Shown here in pieces: positions 42,571 through 51,287 of a DNA stretch of 64,000 nucleotides. Made by a program: the position numbers and the translations under genes. This DNA is from CALREJ01 sp964533375 (GTDB taxonomy: Bacteria; Patescibacteriota; Gracilibacteria; Peribacterales; Peribacteraceae). The DNA lies in the NCBI GenBank assembly GCA_964533375.1, contig CAZHLW010000001.1:1-64000 (forward strand), given 5' to 3'. The notes under the pieces are model-generated. The model saw nothing but the letters and a program-made list of their open reading frames with translations. It made no database searches and had not been told where the DNA came from. How positions within the stretch are numbered: the stretch's first letter is position 1; every line of letters starts with the position of its first letter.

Positions 42571-42576
42571 TATAGT
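42571..42576 (+). promoter_or_regulatory. -10 TATAGT of the nucleotide-sugar dehydrogenase gene
   Basis: TATAGT ends 10 bases before ATG 42587, giving a leader of only a few bases. Confidence 0.5.
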
Positions 42577-42586
42577 GCCCGCACCT

Positions 42587-43777
42587 ATGGAAACGCCGAA
42601 ATATGACATTGTGATCATCGGGGGATTTGGCCACGTCGGGCTGCCGCTCGGGATTGTGCTGGCGGACTCCGGTCTGCAGGTGGCGCTCTACGACATCAAC
42701 TCGAAAATGCGTCCGGTAATCGAATCCGGAAAGATGCCGTTCATTGAATACGACGCGGAGCCCATGCTGCAGCGCGTCATCAATAAAAACCTGCACATCC
42801 GCGATGACCTGGCAGTCGTTGCCGAATCCGACATTGCTCTGATTGTCCTTGGGACCCCGGTCGACGAATATATGAGCCCGAAGACGCGGCCGCTGTTCGA
42901 ACTTGCCACATCGCTCGTGCCGCATCTGCGGGATGGCCACAACATTGTGCTGCGCAGCACCGTGTTTCCCGGTACATCGGAATCACTCACCCGGCATTTT
43001 GAAAAACACGGAAAGAAGGTGAACCTGGCGTTCGCCCCCGAACGCATTGTTCAGGGATATGCCATTCAGGAGCTCAAGACCCTGCCGCAGATTATTTCCG
43101 GTTCATCACCCGACGCGCTGGCCATGGCGCGCCGTTTGTTCGGCCGTCTGGGGGTGGAAACCATCGAAGTCAGCATGGAGGAGGCGGAGCTTACGAAGCT
43201 GTACCTGAACGCGTGGCGCTACATTCAGTTTGCGGTGGGCAACCAGTTTTACATGATGGCGGAGGAGCGCGGACTTGATTACAACAACATCTACAAAGCA
43301 ATGACCCACAACTACAAGCGCGGCAATCTGCCCGGTCCCGGATTTGCAGCGGGTCCGTGCCTGTTGAAAGACACCATGCAGCTGGCCGCTTCGTACCGCA
43401 ACCAGTTCATTCTGGGCCACAGCGCGATGATGGTGAACGAAGGACTGCCGAGCTTTGTGGTCGATCAGCTCATTAAAAAAGCGGGTCCTCTTCATAGCAG
43501 GAAAGTGGGTATTCTCGGGATGGCATTCAAAGCAGATATTGATGACACGCGCGATTCTCTTTCCTTCAAACTCCGCAAACTTCTGCGTTTCCACGGTGCA
43601 GACGCCGTGTGCAGCGATGAATACGCGGAAGATCCCTCCTTCGTTTCCAAAGAAGAACTCGTCAGCACGTGCGATGTCATTGTGATCGGCGTGCCGCACA
43701 CCGCCTACAAAACTCTCGCCATTCCTGCATCGGCCGTTGTGCTTGATCTGTGGGATGTTCTTCCCGAGCGGCACTGA
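42587..43777 (+). CDS. Nucleotide-sugar 6-dehydrogenase, WecC-like
   Basis: 396 residues. It oxidises the C6 of a UDP- or GDP-sugar twice to give a uronic acid. IVIIGGFGHVGLPLGIVLAD binds NAD, RSTVFPGTSE near 125 is typical, NAWRYIQFAVGNQF near 210, and the catalytic cysteine is in GPGFAAGPCLLKDTMQL near 260. LGMAFKADIDDTRDS near 310 is the third-domain signature. UDP-ManNAc from the WecB-like epimerase is a likely substrate. It overlaps the next gene by one base (TGATG). Confidence 0.92.
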   Translation: METPKYDIVIIGGFGHVGLPLGIVLADSGLQVALYDINSKMRPVIESGKMPFIEYDAEPMLQRVINKNLHIRDDLAVVAESDIALIVLGTPVDEYMSPKTRPLFELATSLVPHLRDGHNIVLRSTVFPGTSESLTRHFEKHGKKVNLAFAPERIVQGYAIQELKTLPQIISGSSPDALAMARRLFGRLGVETIEVSMEEAELTKLYLNAWRYIQFAVGNQFYMMAEERGLDYNNIYKAMTHNYKRGNLPGPGFAAGPCLLKDTMQLAASYRNQFILGHSAMMVNEGLPSFVVDQLIKKAGPLHSRKVGILGMAFKADIDDTRDSLSFKLRKLLRFHGADAVCSDEYAEDPSFVSKEELVSTCDVIVIGVPHTAYKTLAIPASAVVLDLWDVLPERH

Positions 43778-44775
43778 TGAGCGGACGCGTTCTTGTTACC
43801 GGCGGACTGGGATTTATCGGTTCGGCACTGGTGAAATCGCTTGTAAAAGACGGACTGACCGTGCGGTCGTTCGATAATTCCTCGCGCGGGTCGAAAGAGA
43901 AATTGGGCGAGGTCGCGGCTGATGTCGAGATCATCGAAGGTGATATCCGCGATCCGCTCGCTGTCCGTAATGCCATGAAGGGTGTCGACAGTGTATGGCA
44001 TCTGGCGTTTGTGAATGGCACCGAATTTTTCTACAAATATCCGGCATACGTGCTTGATGTCGGTGTGAAGGGCATTGTGAATGTTCTCGACAGTGCCATC
44101 GCGGAAGGCGTTCCAGAGTTTGTACTGGCCTCCAGTTCCGAGGTGTACCAGACACCGCCCGTTGTTCCGACCGACGAATCCGTTCCGCTGCTGGTGCCTG
44201 ATCCCTTCAATGCCCGCTACTCGTACGGCGGAGGGAAAATCATCAGCGAACTTATGGCTATCAATTACGGACGTGACCACTTCAAGCGGATGATGATTTT
44301 CCGTCCGCACAACGTGTACGGTCCCGCGATGGGATGGGAGCATGTTATTCCGCAGTTTGTCATGCGCCTGAAAGAATCCGCCGGCAAAGACGGCGTCATC
44401 GATTTCCCCATCCAGGGAAGCGGCAGGCAGACACGTGCATTTGTGTACATTGATGACTTTACCGAAGGGCTGCGCATCATGCGGCAGAAGGGGGAACACA
44501 TGGGTCTCTACCACATCGGAACCATGGATGAAGTGACAATGACGGATCTTGCCCTCAGCGTTGCGGCAGCCATGGATCTTCGCATTGCTGTCATTCCCGG
44601 ACCGGATGCTCCCGGCGGAACGCAGCGCCGCTGTCCGGACATCACAAAAATTGCCGCACTCGGCTACGAGCCCCGTGTCCCGCTTGCCGACGGACTCAAG
44701 CCGACGGTTGCATGGTACAGAGAGAACGATATGCCGAATGGGACACGCCCCGCCCCGTCTCTCTATCTGATATAG
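43777..44775 (+). CDS. NAD-dependent epimerase/dehydratase (extended SDR)
   Basis: 332 residues. VTGGLGFIGSALVKSL near 7, LASSSEVYQ near 117 and YSYGGGKIISEL near 150 (Tyr-x3-Lys) define the active site. IFRPHNVYGPAMGWEHVIPQF and TRAFVYIDDFTEGL fit UDP-sugar epimerases. Ends with a normal GYEPRVPLADGLKPTVAWYRE segment. Possibly a UDP-glucuronate-type epimerase or decarboxylase given the dehydrogenase that precedes it. Confidence 0.85.
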   Translation: MSGRVLVTGGLGFIGSALVKSLVKDGLTVRSFDNSSRGSKEKLGEVAADVEIIEGDIRDPLAVRNAMKGVDSVWHLAFVNGTEFFYKYPAYVLDVGVKGIVNVLDSAIAEGVPEFVLASSSEVYQTPPVVPTDESVPLLVPDPFNARYSYGGGKIISELMAINYGRDHFKRMMIFRPHNVYGPAMGWEHVIPQFVMRLKESAGKDGVIDFPIQGSGRQTRAFVYIDDFTEGLRIMRQKGEHMGLYHIGTMDEVTMTDLALSVAAAMDLRIAVIPGPDAPGGTQRRCPDITKIAALGYEPRVPLADGLKPTVAWYRENDMPNGTRPAPSLYLI

Positions 44776-44776
44776 T
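44771..44776 (+). promoter_or_regulatory. -10 TATAGT of the cupin gene
   Basis: TATAGT overlaps the upstream stop and ends exactly 6 bases before ATG 44783. Confidence 0.6.
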
Positions 44777-44782
44777 GCACCT

Positions 44783-45187
44783 ATGGCTTTTGAAGTGGTT
44801 GAAAGAGACGGCACCCGCTATGCAGACATTATTTGGGCTGACACAGAAGCGGATATCAGCACCTTTTTCTCACCTGCGGAGTCCTCGTTCCAGTTCGGCA
44901 TCATGGCGCACGACAGCGGATTCATCGAGCCTGCGCACAGCCACCATCCGCAGGACCGTCATATTAGGGATGTGCAGCAGGCGATCGTGTTGCAGAAGGG
45001 CGTTCTTGCCGTTGATTTTTTTGAGGCTGACGGAACGTGTTTCAAAACAGTCGAGCTTCATGCGGGCGATGCGATTGTGCTTGTGCATGGTGCCCACGCT
45101 GTTCGCGTTCTGGAAACAGTCCGCGGGATCAGCGTGAAACAGGGGCCGTTCCTGGGGGATAGAGCGGACAAGATGTTCCTGCAATAA
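44783..45187 (+). CDS. Small cupin-fold protein
   Basis: 134 residues, single cupin barrel. IEPAHSHHPQDRHIRDVQQAIVLQKGV matches the first cupin motif (H-x-H with downstream Gln for Glu), and GDAIVLVHGAHAVRVLE the second with its histidine. It lacks the RG-HAH signature of FdtA/QdtA keto-isomerases, so the function is open. In a nucleotide-sugar cluster an isomerase or epimerase role is likely. Only 2 bases separate its stop from that of the convergent GT gene. Confidence 0.75.
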   Translation: MAFEVVERDGTRYADIIWADTEADISTFFSPAESSFQFGIMAHDSGFIEPAHSHHPQDRHIRDVQQAIVLQKGVLAVDFFEADGTCFKTVELHAGDAIVLVHGAHAVRVLETVRGISVKQGPFLGDRADKMFLQ

Positions 45188-45189
45188 TA

Positions 45190-46083
45190 CTATTTCACTC
45201 CCACCCACTTCGGATAGAAATCGCCGTCTTTCATGCACTGCCGGAGATAGCGCAGGTAGTATTTCCGGGAGAATTTCGTGAACCAGTAGGGACTCAGACA
45301 TCGCCATCCCCAGGGCAGACAGAAATGTTCCTGATAGGGAATAGCCGAGAGCGGCATGTTTTTCAGCTTTTCGATCTGAGCGGCATCGAGCGGCTTTAGG
45401 AAATACGCACGGCGCGGCTTGCGTTCATAGCCGAAGGACCGGCCTGCCGAACGGACCTGCGGCCAGGGTACGAAGGCGAGTGTCGGCATTCTGAGAGCAT
45501 AGAGTTTGTACCCCCAGTCGACCCAGTGTTTGCTGTTGCCGCTTTCCGTGTTGCCGAAGCGCCACTTCTTTTCCTGTAGCAGGGCAAGGGGCATGATGCC
45601 GATATCAACAATGGCATAGGGCGTCAAATGCCATGCATCCGCCTCTGTGAAAGGAATGAGCCGCTCCCGCATCTGCCGTGCGACAATGCCTTTAAAAAAG
45701 AAACAGTTCACCATGGCCGCATCCGGTTGTGTGCGGAAAACATGTTCAACGCGCTTGCAGAAGTCATCGTCTTTCCACAGGAACTGCACGTCATCCTGCA
45801 AAAAGAAAATATGGCTATAGCCGCCTTCTACGGCGTGATCGACCGCGAGGTTCATGTTGGGATACAGGCCTCCATGCTGCGCTCCACCCTCCCTGTCGCG
45901 TCGGATGACTGTGACCCGCGGGCGTTTTGCGATCTCTGCCAGATAGGCAAGAATCCGCGGATCATCGCTTCCGTCATCAACAATCAGAAGATCGCTGTCG
46001 GGTCCGAATGCGAAAAAAGAGTCGACAGTATTGCGAAACAGGTGGTAGCGCTGGTAACTGAAAATAGCCGAGAGGAGACGCAT
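45190..46083 (-). CDS. GT2-like glycosyltransferase
   Basis: 297 residues from ATG 46083. MRLLSAIFSYQRYHLFRNTVDSF, LLIVDDGSDDPRILAYL near 35 and FFLQDDVQFLWKDDDF near 95 give a GT-A core with a DD metal site. SKHWVDWGYKLYALRMP near 185 is less typical. The start is set by TATCGT ending 7 bases upstream and by the good GT2 N-terminus; 46131 is an alternative. It is a single-gene unit facing the plus-strand cluster. Confidence 0.8.
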   Translation of the reverse strand: MRLLSAIFSYQRYHLFRNTVDSFFAFGPDSDLLIVDDGSDDPRILAYLAEIAKRPRVTVIRRDREGGAQHGGLYPNMNLAVDHAVEGGYSHIFFLQDDVQFLWKDDDFCKRVEHVFRTQPDAAMVNCFFFKGIVARQMRERLIPFTEADAWHLTPYAIVDIGIMPLALLQEKKWRFGNTESGNSKHWVDWGYKLYALRMPTLAFVPWPQVRSAGRSFGYERKPRRAYFLKPLDAAQIEKLKNMPLSAIPYQEHFCLPWGWRCLSPYWFTKFSRKYYLRYLRQCMKDGDFYPKWVGVK

Positions 46084-46090
46084 GCACGGC

Positions 46091-46096
46091 ACGATA
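46091..46096 (-). promoter_or_regulatory. -10 TATCGT of the GT2-like gene
   Basis: Minus-strand TATCGT ends 7 bases before ATG 46083 and supports that start over the longer alternative. Confidence 0.45.
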
Positions 46097-46203
46097 GCGC
46101 AGACGGTGGACAGTTGCACAGAGGGTGGCAACGGGGAATCTGTTGTCTTGCCCTCCTCTTTCCGGCATAACCGTTCTACTCCGATGATTCCTCCCGGATA
46201 TTC

Positions 46204-47493
46204 ATGTCTTTTTCATCCGTCATCAAGCGCCAATGGCACCGTCAGATCAAACGGGTGATCTTTGTTAGCAGACTGATCGCCAGGCCTTTTGCCATAGCAT
46301 ATGTCAGCACCGAATTTCTCGTGCTGATCCTCCGTCATGCACGTGACATCCGCCGTATGCCGTTTGTGTATTCGATGTGGTTCTGGAGTTTCGGGCACCA
46401 GGCGACTGATTTACATATGCTCTCGCTGCGTTTTCCGGAGAAGGATGTGCTGGTGCTTATTAGCGATTACCGGAATTTCAACAGATACCTGACCGATTCA
46501 TTCCGTTCACGCGTGTCGCTGCGATACCTTTCGCATACCCGCCTCATGGAATTCTGCTGGAAACATGTGCTGGGCATCTGGCCCACCGTCCGTCTGAAGC
46601 AGGCGCTGCTCCGTTTTTTTATCCGGCTGATTGGCGCGCATGCCGTTGTTATAAAGGAGTTCTGCGAAACGCGCCGGTCGCAGGTGTCAGGTTTGTACTT
46701 AACAGACTATATGGATCTGATGAAAGGCAGCGCGCATCCGTTTCTTACCCCCGACCCAGAACCCGTTGCCGCATTTCGTGCATTGCTGACGCCCACGCAG
46801 CGCGACACGCTGTCGTCGCGCTGGCTGGTATCCGTGTATTTGCGGCATAAACGGCAGGGATCAACCGATGTGCGCGACTGCGATGCAGCCTCCTACAAAA
46901 TGGCGGTGGAATGGCTTTTGGATCAGGGTGCCGTCATTTTCTGCGGCGCGGATTTTACCGCGGACGACATTGCGCCCGGCAGGGAACATGTCTGGAGCTA
47001 CCGCGATTTCCCGTGCGACCGCACGCTCACCGATTATTTTTTCCTGACACAGTGCAGGTTTCTGTTTGCAGCACACAGCGGTCCATTGCCGATCTCGACT
47101 GCTTTCGGATTGCCGGTGCTCATCACGAACAACGCCTTTTATTATCTCTCCGGCTACCTCCCGTCCCACCGGCTGCTTAACAAAAAACTGACAGACCAGA
47201 AAACAGGACGCGTGCTGTCTGCCCCGGAACTTTTCTCGCATCCTGTTGTTGCCTACGCCGACAAGAGTCATTTCGACAGGGCGGGTCTGGTGCACATCGA
47301 CAACACACCGGAAGAATTGCTCGATGCCGTACAGGAAATGACCGCGCTCGTGCTCCACGGAACGGATAACATGACCGACGCCGACCGCGCACTGGAAGAA
47401 CGCTACCGTTCCCTCATGCCATCCGATGCCGTTGCCCGCCAGACGCCCGCCCGCCCAACGGTCGAGTATTTGCGGAGCCTGCAATGGGAATGA
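46204..47493 (+). CDS. Putative glycosyltransferase, TIGR04372-like
   Basis: 429 residues. A basic N-terminus with a hydrophobic stretch may touch the membrane. YSMWFWSFGHQATDLHML near 60 and WLVSVYLRHKRQGSTDVRDCDAASY near 210 resemble TIGR04372 glycosyltransferases. LTDYFFLTQCRFLFAAHSGPLPISTAFGLPVL near 280 is a GT-B-like C-terminal site with a small-residue loop. Substrate unknown. Start ATG 46204 has no nearby promoter element; the operon start may lie within the preceding gap. Confidence 0.6.
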   Translation: MSFSSVIKRQWHRQIKRVIFVSRLIARPFAIAYVSTEFLVLILRHARDIRRMPFVYSMWFWSFGHQATDLHMLSLRFPEKDVLVLISDYRNFNRYLTDSFRSRVSLRYLSHTRLMEFCWKHVLGIWPTVRLKQALLRFFIRLIGAHAVVIKEFCETRRSQVSGLYLTDYMDLMKGSAHPFLTPDPEPVAAFRALLTPTQRDTLSSRWLVSVYLRHKRQGSTDVRDCDAASYKMAVEWLLDQGAVIFCGADFTADDIAPGREHVWSYRDFPCDRTLTDYFFLTQCRFLFAAHSGPLPISTAFGLPVLITNNAFYYLSGYLPSHRLLNKKLTDQKTGRVLSAPELFSHPVVAYADKSHFDRAGLVHIDNTPEELLDAVQEMTALVLHGTDNMTDADRALEERYRSLMPSDAVARQTPARPTVEYLRSLQWE

Positions 47494-47535
47494 TTCTCCT
47501 TGCTATTTGTCTCTGCTTTGCGAAGAATGCTGTCG

Positions 47536-48474
47536 ATGAGCAAACCGCGCATTGTTGTTCTTGGCGAAAAACCCCAGGGGGCTGCCTGGCTGCGCTCCCT
47601 TCTGGAGAGCGATCTTTTTGACATTGTCGCGGGTGTCCCGCGCTTCATTGACCGCCAGTGGTGGGGATGGGATCCGTTTGAAGACATCCTGCGCGAACAC
47701 AACATTCCGATTGTGCAGCGGGCGGATTTGCCTTCACTGGAATACGACATTCTCTGGTCGATCATGTACGGTTTCATTATTGAAGGAGAGCATATCCATC
47801 ATGCCAAATGGTTTGGGCTAAATCTGCACGAGTCGCCCCTGCCGCGCTACCGCGGATGCAACGGTTACACGCATGCCATTCTGGAAGATGCCGCGACCTA
47901 TGGAACGACTTTTCATTTCCTGGCGCCGGAACTGGATGGCGGTGATATTATCGCACAGGAAATTTTCCCCATTGATCCCAACGAGACATCGAAGGAGCTG
48001 TACCTGCGGACCATGGGTATTTCCCATACACTCTTCAAACGCATGCTTCCGCATGTTGCCGCCAAAGAATTGACCTCCACGAAAAATGAATCGGGCGACG
48101 AGCCCATCCGCAAGCGTTCGTCTCTCCTGGATCTGAAAGAACTGCAGATAGAAGACGCAAATCTGCCCTCCATCTACCGTGCGGCCCGCGCTTTCGACTT
48201 CCTTCCGTTCGAGCCCACATTTTTTCATCTGGGTGATAAAAAGTTCTATGCCTACCTGCCCGGCAGCGAGGCGCGCGGAGCCGGCACGCGGGAAGAAAGC
48301 CTGCCGCATGTCTCTGCTCTGGGTGGTTTGATGGACCATTGCCGCAACGGCTCCGGAGCCCTTATTGACTGCTTCGACAGGCCCTTAGCCGTGCTGGAAG
48401 CGGGCGACTACAGCGCCATGTACAACATCTTCGTTCCGCACTATCCTTGGCTGTCTCCCAAACCCGCTTCCTGA
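47536..48474 (+). CDS. Sugar N-formyltransferase (methionyl-tRNA formyltransferase fold)
   Basis: 312 residues. The N-terminal formyltransferase domain has LNLHESPLPRYRGCNGYTHAI near 95, carrying the catalytic Asn-x-His, and APELDGGDIIAQEIFPI near 135 with the catalytic Asp. It transfers formyl from N10-formyltetrahydrofolate to an amino sugar, as ArnA-N, VioF and FdtF-like enzymes do. The C-terminal domain is short. Neighbouring aminotransferase (50149) and RmlA/RmlB give a route to dTDP-formylamino sugars. The start may be 47527 or 47536; both are in frame. Confidence 0.87.
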   Translation: MSKPRIVVLGEKPQGAAWLRSLLESDLFDIVAGVPRFIDRQWWGWDPFEDILREHNIPIVQRADLPSLEYDILWSIMYGFIIEGEHIHHAKWFGLNLHESPLPRYRGCNGYTHAILEDAATYGTTFHFLAPELDGGDIIAQEIFPIDPNETSKELYLRTMGISHTLFKRMLPHVAAKELTSTKNESGDEPIRKRSSLLDLKELQIEDANLPSIYRAARAFDFLPFEPTFFHLGDKKFYAYLPGSEARGAGTREESLPHVSALGGLMDHCRNGSGALIDCFDRPLAVLEAGDYSAMYNIFVPHYPWLSPKPAS

Positions 48475-48476
48475 GT

Positions 48477-49163
48477 ATGGCTCACATCGCTTTCTTTCCT
48501 TCATCGGTCCGCAGCAGCAAAGAGCGCCGCGAAAGAGCGGATCACGCAGAAATGGAGAAATCCGTGACAGAAGATTATACGCATTTCGGGCGCGATTACT
48601 TCGACAATCCAACGCTTGGAGTGGGATATGGCACCTATGCCTACGACGGCAGATTCGCCGATGTCGCTGCTGCTATGATTGCACACTACGGCCTGAAACC
48701 CGGTGACCGCGTGCTGGAAGTCGGCTGTGCCAAAGGTTATATGCTCGTGGAATTTTTCAAGCAGGGGATGCAGGTTGCGGGCATCGATCTGAGCGCGTAT
48801 GCCGTTGAAAACGGCCATCCGGATATCAAAGAGTTTTTGCAGGTGGGCAATGCTGCCGCGTTGCCGTTTGCCGATCAGTCCTTCAATTTTGTGTACAGCA
48901 AAGAAACGCTGCCGCACGTGCCGGAAGACCAGATCCACACCGCTGTCCGCGAATGCATGCGTGTGTCCAAAGGCCCTGTCTTTTTTGAAATACAATGCGG
49001 CCGCACCGACCGCGAACTGGAATACATGCGCAAATGGGATATGACGCATCAAATCTTCCGGACGCCGGATCAGTGGGATGCATTACTTGCCGAAACCGGC
49101 TATCGGGGCGATGTGCATTACAAAGTGCTGATTGCCGAAGAGGATGCTACACTCGACTTATGA
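48477..49163 (+). CDS. Class I SAM-dependent methyltransferase
   Basis: 228 residues. Motif I VLEVGCAKGYMLVEFF near 80 and AGIDLSAYAVENG near 100; YSKETLPHVPEDQIHTAVRECMRVSKG near 145 is motif IV. The long N-terminus contains HFGRDYFDNPTLGVGYGTY, as in sugar or fatty-acyl methyltransferases. ATG 48477 is 2 bases after the previous stop. Internal start MEKSVTED (48552) is an alternative. It overlaps the next gene by ATGA. Confidence 0.85.
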   Translation: MAHIAFFPSSVRSSKERRERADHAEMEKSVTEDYTHFGRDYFDNPTLGVGYGTYAYDGRFADVAAAMIAHYGLKPGDRVLEVGCAKGYMLVEFFKQGMQVAGIDLSAYAVENGHPDIKEFLQVGNAAALPFADQSFNFVYSKETLPHVPEDQIHTAVRECMRVSKGPVFFEIQCGRTDRELEYMRKWDMTHQIFRTPDQWDALLAETGYRGDVHYKVLIAEEDATLDL

Positions 49164-50152
49164 CGAAGACTGTTCTTGTTACAGGCGGGGCTGGATATGT
49201 GGGTGCCGTCCTCGTGCCCGCTCTTTTGGACAGCGGGTACCATGTCAAAGTGCTGGATCTGTATCTGTACGGAAAAGACGTGCTCTCAGCCGTACATGGT
49301 CATCCGCAACTTGAGGAAATTGAAGGGGATATCCGCAACAGAGAGCTTCTGCAAACAGTCCTTCCCGGTTGCGACAGCGTCATCCACCTTGCGTGTATTT
49401 CCAACGACCCCAGCTTTGAACTGAATCCGGATTTGGGAAAGAGCATCAATCTCGATGCCTTTGAACCGCTCGTGCAGGAGGCCCAGAAGAGCGGTGTCCG
49501 GCGTTTCATCTATGCGTCATCATCCAGCGTGTACGGTGTGAAGGATGTGGAGAATGTCACGGAAGACATGTCGCTTGAACCGCTGACGGATTATTCCAAA
49601 TACAAAGCGATGTGCGAGGAGATCCTGGCACGCTACCAGTCGCCGGATTTTACAACCGTCACCCTCCGGCCTGCCACCGTCTGCGGCTATTCGCCGCGCC
49701 AGCGTCTGGATGTGATTGTGAATATCCTCACGAACCATGCCGTGCATAACCGCACCATCAAAGTGCTTGGCGGCACGCAGAAGCGTCCGAATATCCATAT
49801 TAAAGACATGGTCGATGCCTACCTTCTGATGCTCAGCCTGCCGGATGAAAAGATTGCAGGAAAAATCTACAACGTCGGCAGCGAAAATCACACGGTCATG
49901 GAACTGGGAGAGATGGTCCGGGATATTGTCGGTCCGGATGTGCAGCTTGTTGTGGAGCCGACGAACGATAACCGCTCATACCATATTTCCTCTGCAAAAA
50001 TTGAGCGGGAACTCGGGTTTACGTGTAAGCGGACTATTGCCGATGCCGTGCGGGATTTGGTCGATGCATTCGCAAAGGGGCTTCTGCCGGACTCGCTCAC
50101 CGATCCGCGTTACTTCAATATCAAGCGCATGCAGGAAGTTTCCCTTTCGTGA
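49160..50152 (+). CDS. NAD-dependent epimerase/dehydratase (extended SDR)
   Basis: 330 residues. VTGGAGYVGAVLVPALL near 7 binds NAD, YASSSSVYG near 118, and YSKYK near 147 is the active Tyr-Lys. LRPATVCGYSPRQRLDVIVN and NIHIKDMVDAYLLML fit the nucleotide-sugar epimerases. It may reduce or epimerise the product of the aminotransferase that follows. Joined to the methyltransferase by ATGA and to the next gene by GTGA. Confidence 0.87.
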   Translation: MTKTVLVTGGAGYVGAVLVPALLDSGYHVKVLDLYLYGKDVLSAVHGHPQLEEIEGDIRNRELLQTVLPGCDSVIHLACISNDPSFELNPDLGKSINLDAFEPLVQEAQKSGVRRFIYASSSSVYGVKDVENVTEDMSLEPLTDYSKYKAMCEEILARYQSPDFTTVTLRPATVCGYSPRQRLDVIVNILTNHAVHNRTIKVLGGTQKRPNIHIKDMVDAYLLMLSLPDEKIAGKIYNVGSENHTVMELGEMVRDIVGPDVQLVVEPTNDNRSYHISSAKIERELGFTCKRTIADAVRDLVDAFAKGLLPDSLTDPRYFNIKRMQEVSLS

Positions 50153-51252
50153 GTATGCGCGTTCCCTACATTGATCTCTCGTTAAAAAACAGCCCCTGCC
50201 GCCAGGTGGTCCTGGATGCAATGGAGCGTGTAGCGGATCACGGTCAGTTCGTACTGGGCCCGGAAGTCGAGGAATTTGAGCGGGCGTTTGCAGCGCTTTG
50301 CGGCGTGCGGTATGCGGTGGGCGTCGACAACGGAACCAGCGCGCTCGTTCTTGTTATGAAAGGACTCGGCATCGGTCCGGGGGATGAAGTGATCACCGCT
50401 CCGAATTCTTTTCTGGCATCCGCATCATCCGTTGCACTGTGCGGTGCTAGACCTGTCTTTGTCGATGTTGGCAGCGATTATCTGCTGGATCCGGATCTGC
50501 TGGAGGCAGCCATTACTCCGCGCACGAAAGCCATTATCCCCGTACATCTGACTGGCCGCCCGGCGGACATGGACCGGATTCTTGCGATTGCCGACAGTCA
50601 CACTATTCCTGTTATTGAAGATGCTGCGCAGGCGGTTGGCGCTCTCTACCGTGGCAAGACAGTTGGGTCTCTGGGCAAAGCGGGATGCTTCAGTTTCCAC
50701 CCGCTGAAAAATCTCAATGCCTGCGGCGACGGCGGCATCATCACTACCAATGATGAAGAGTTGTACCGCTATCTGCTGCTGGCGCGAACGCACGGGTTGC
50801 GCACGCGTGATGACTGTGAGTTCTGGAGTATGAATGCACGGCTCGATGCGTTGCAGGCTGCCATCCTGGCAGCAAAACTGCCGTTCCTTCCGGAGTGGTC
50901 GGAAGCCCGGCGGGCACATGCGGCATTTTACCGGGAGCATCTTTCCAGCGTCGTCCGCGTGCCCGATGACCCGGAGCATCTGTATTCCGTCTACCATACA
51001 TTCGTCATCCAGGCAGACCGCCGCGATGAGCTGCGTGCGTTTTTGAAGGAGCGGGAGATTGATACTGTTGTGCATTATCCGGTTCCCATCCATCTGCAGA
51101 AGGCGGCTCTGTCTCTCGGACACAAGAAAGGGGACTTCCCCGTTACAGAAGATCAGGCGGATCATATTGTCAGCATTCCGGTCTTTCCATCTCTCACCGC
51201 AGAGCAACGGGAAAGCGTTGTGGCTGCCATCCGCGCGTTTTACGGCCACTGA
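50149..51252 (+). CDS. DegT/DnrJ/EryC1 sugar aminotransferase
   Basis: 367 residues. VPYIDLSLKNSPCRQ start, FAALCGVRYAVGVDNGTSALVLVM near 45, IEDAAQAVGALYRGK near 155 (PLP aspartate) and FSFHPLKNLNACGDGG near 182 (Schiff-base lysine). It aminates a keto-sugar on a nucleotide. The GTG at 50149 overlaps the preceding stop (GTGA); ATG 50155 is an equal alternative. With the formyltransferase it may supply a formylamino sugar. Confidence 0.92.
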   Translation: MSMRVPYIDLSLKNSPCRQVVLDAMERVADHGQFVLGPEVEEFERAFAALCGVRYAVGVDNGTSALVLVMKGLGIGPGDEVITAPNSFLASASSVALCGARPVFVDVGSDYLLDPDLLEAAITPRTKAIIPVHLTGRPADMDRILAIADSHTIPVIEDAAQAVGALYRGKTVGSLGKAGCFSFHPLKNLNACGDGGIITTNDEELYRYLLLARTHGLRTRDDCEFWSMNARLDALQAAILAAKLPFLPEWSEARRAHAAFYREHLSSVVRVPDDPEHLYSVYHTFVIQADRRDELRAFLKEREIDTVVHYPVPIHLQKAALSLGHKKGDFPVTEDQADHIVSIPVFPSLTAEQRESVVAAIRAFYGH

Positions 51253-51260
51253 ACCTGTGG

Positions 51261-51266
51261 TATGCT
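51261..51266 (+). promoter_or_regulatory. TATGCT upstream of the epimerase gene at 51288
   Basis: TATGCT ends 21 bases before ATG 51288, within the short gap after the aminotransferase gene. A short T-run lies between. Confidence 0.4.
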
Positions 51267-51287
51267 CCAGGCCTTTCCCCGTTTTTT

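Noticed and set aside
44783..45187. FdtA/QdtA keto-isomerase assignment for the cupin
   Set aside because: The RG-HAH motif expected of that family is missing, so only the cupin fold is claimed.
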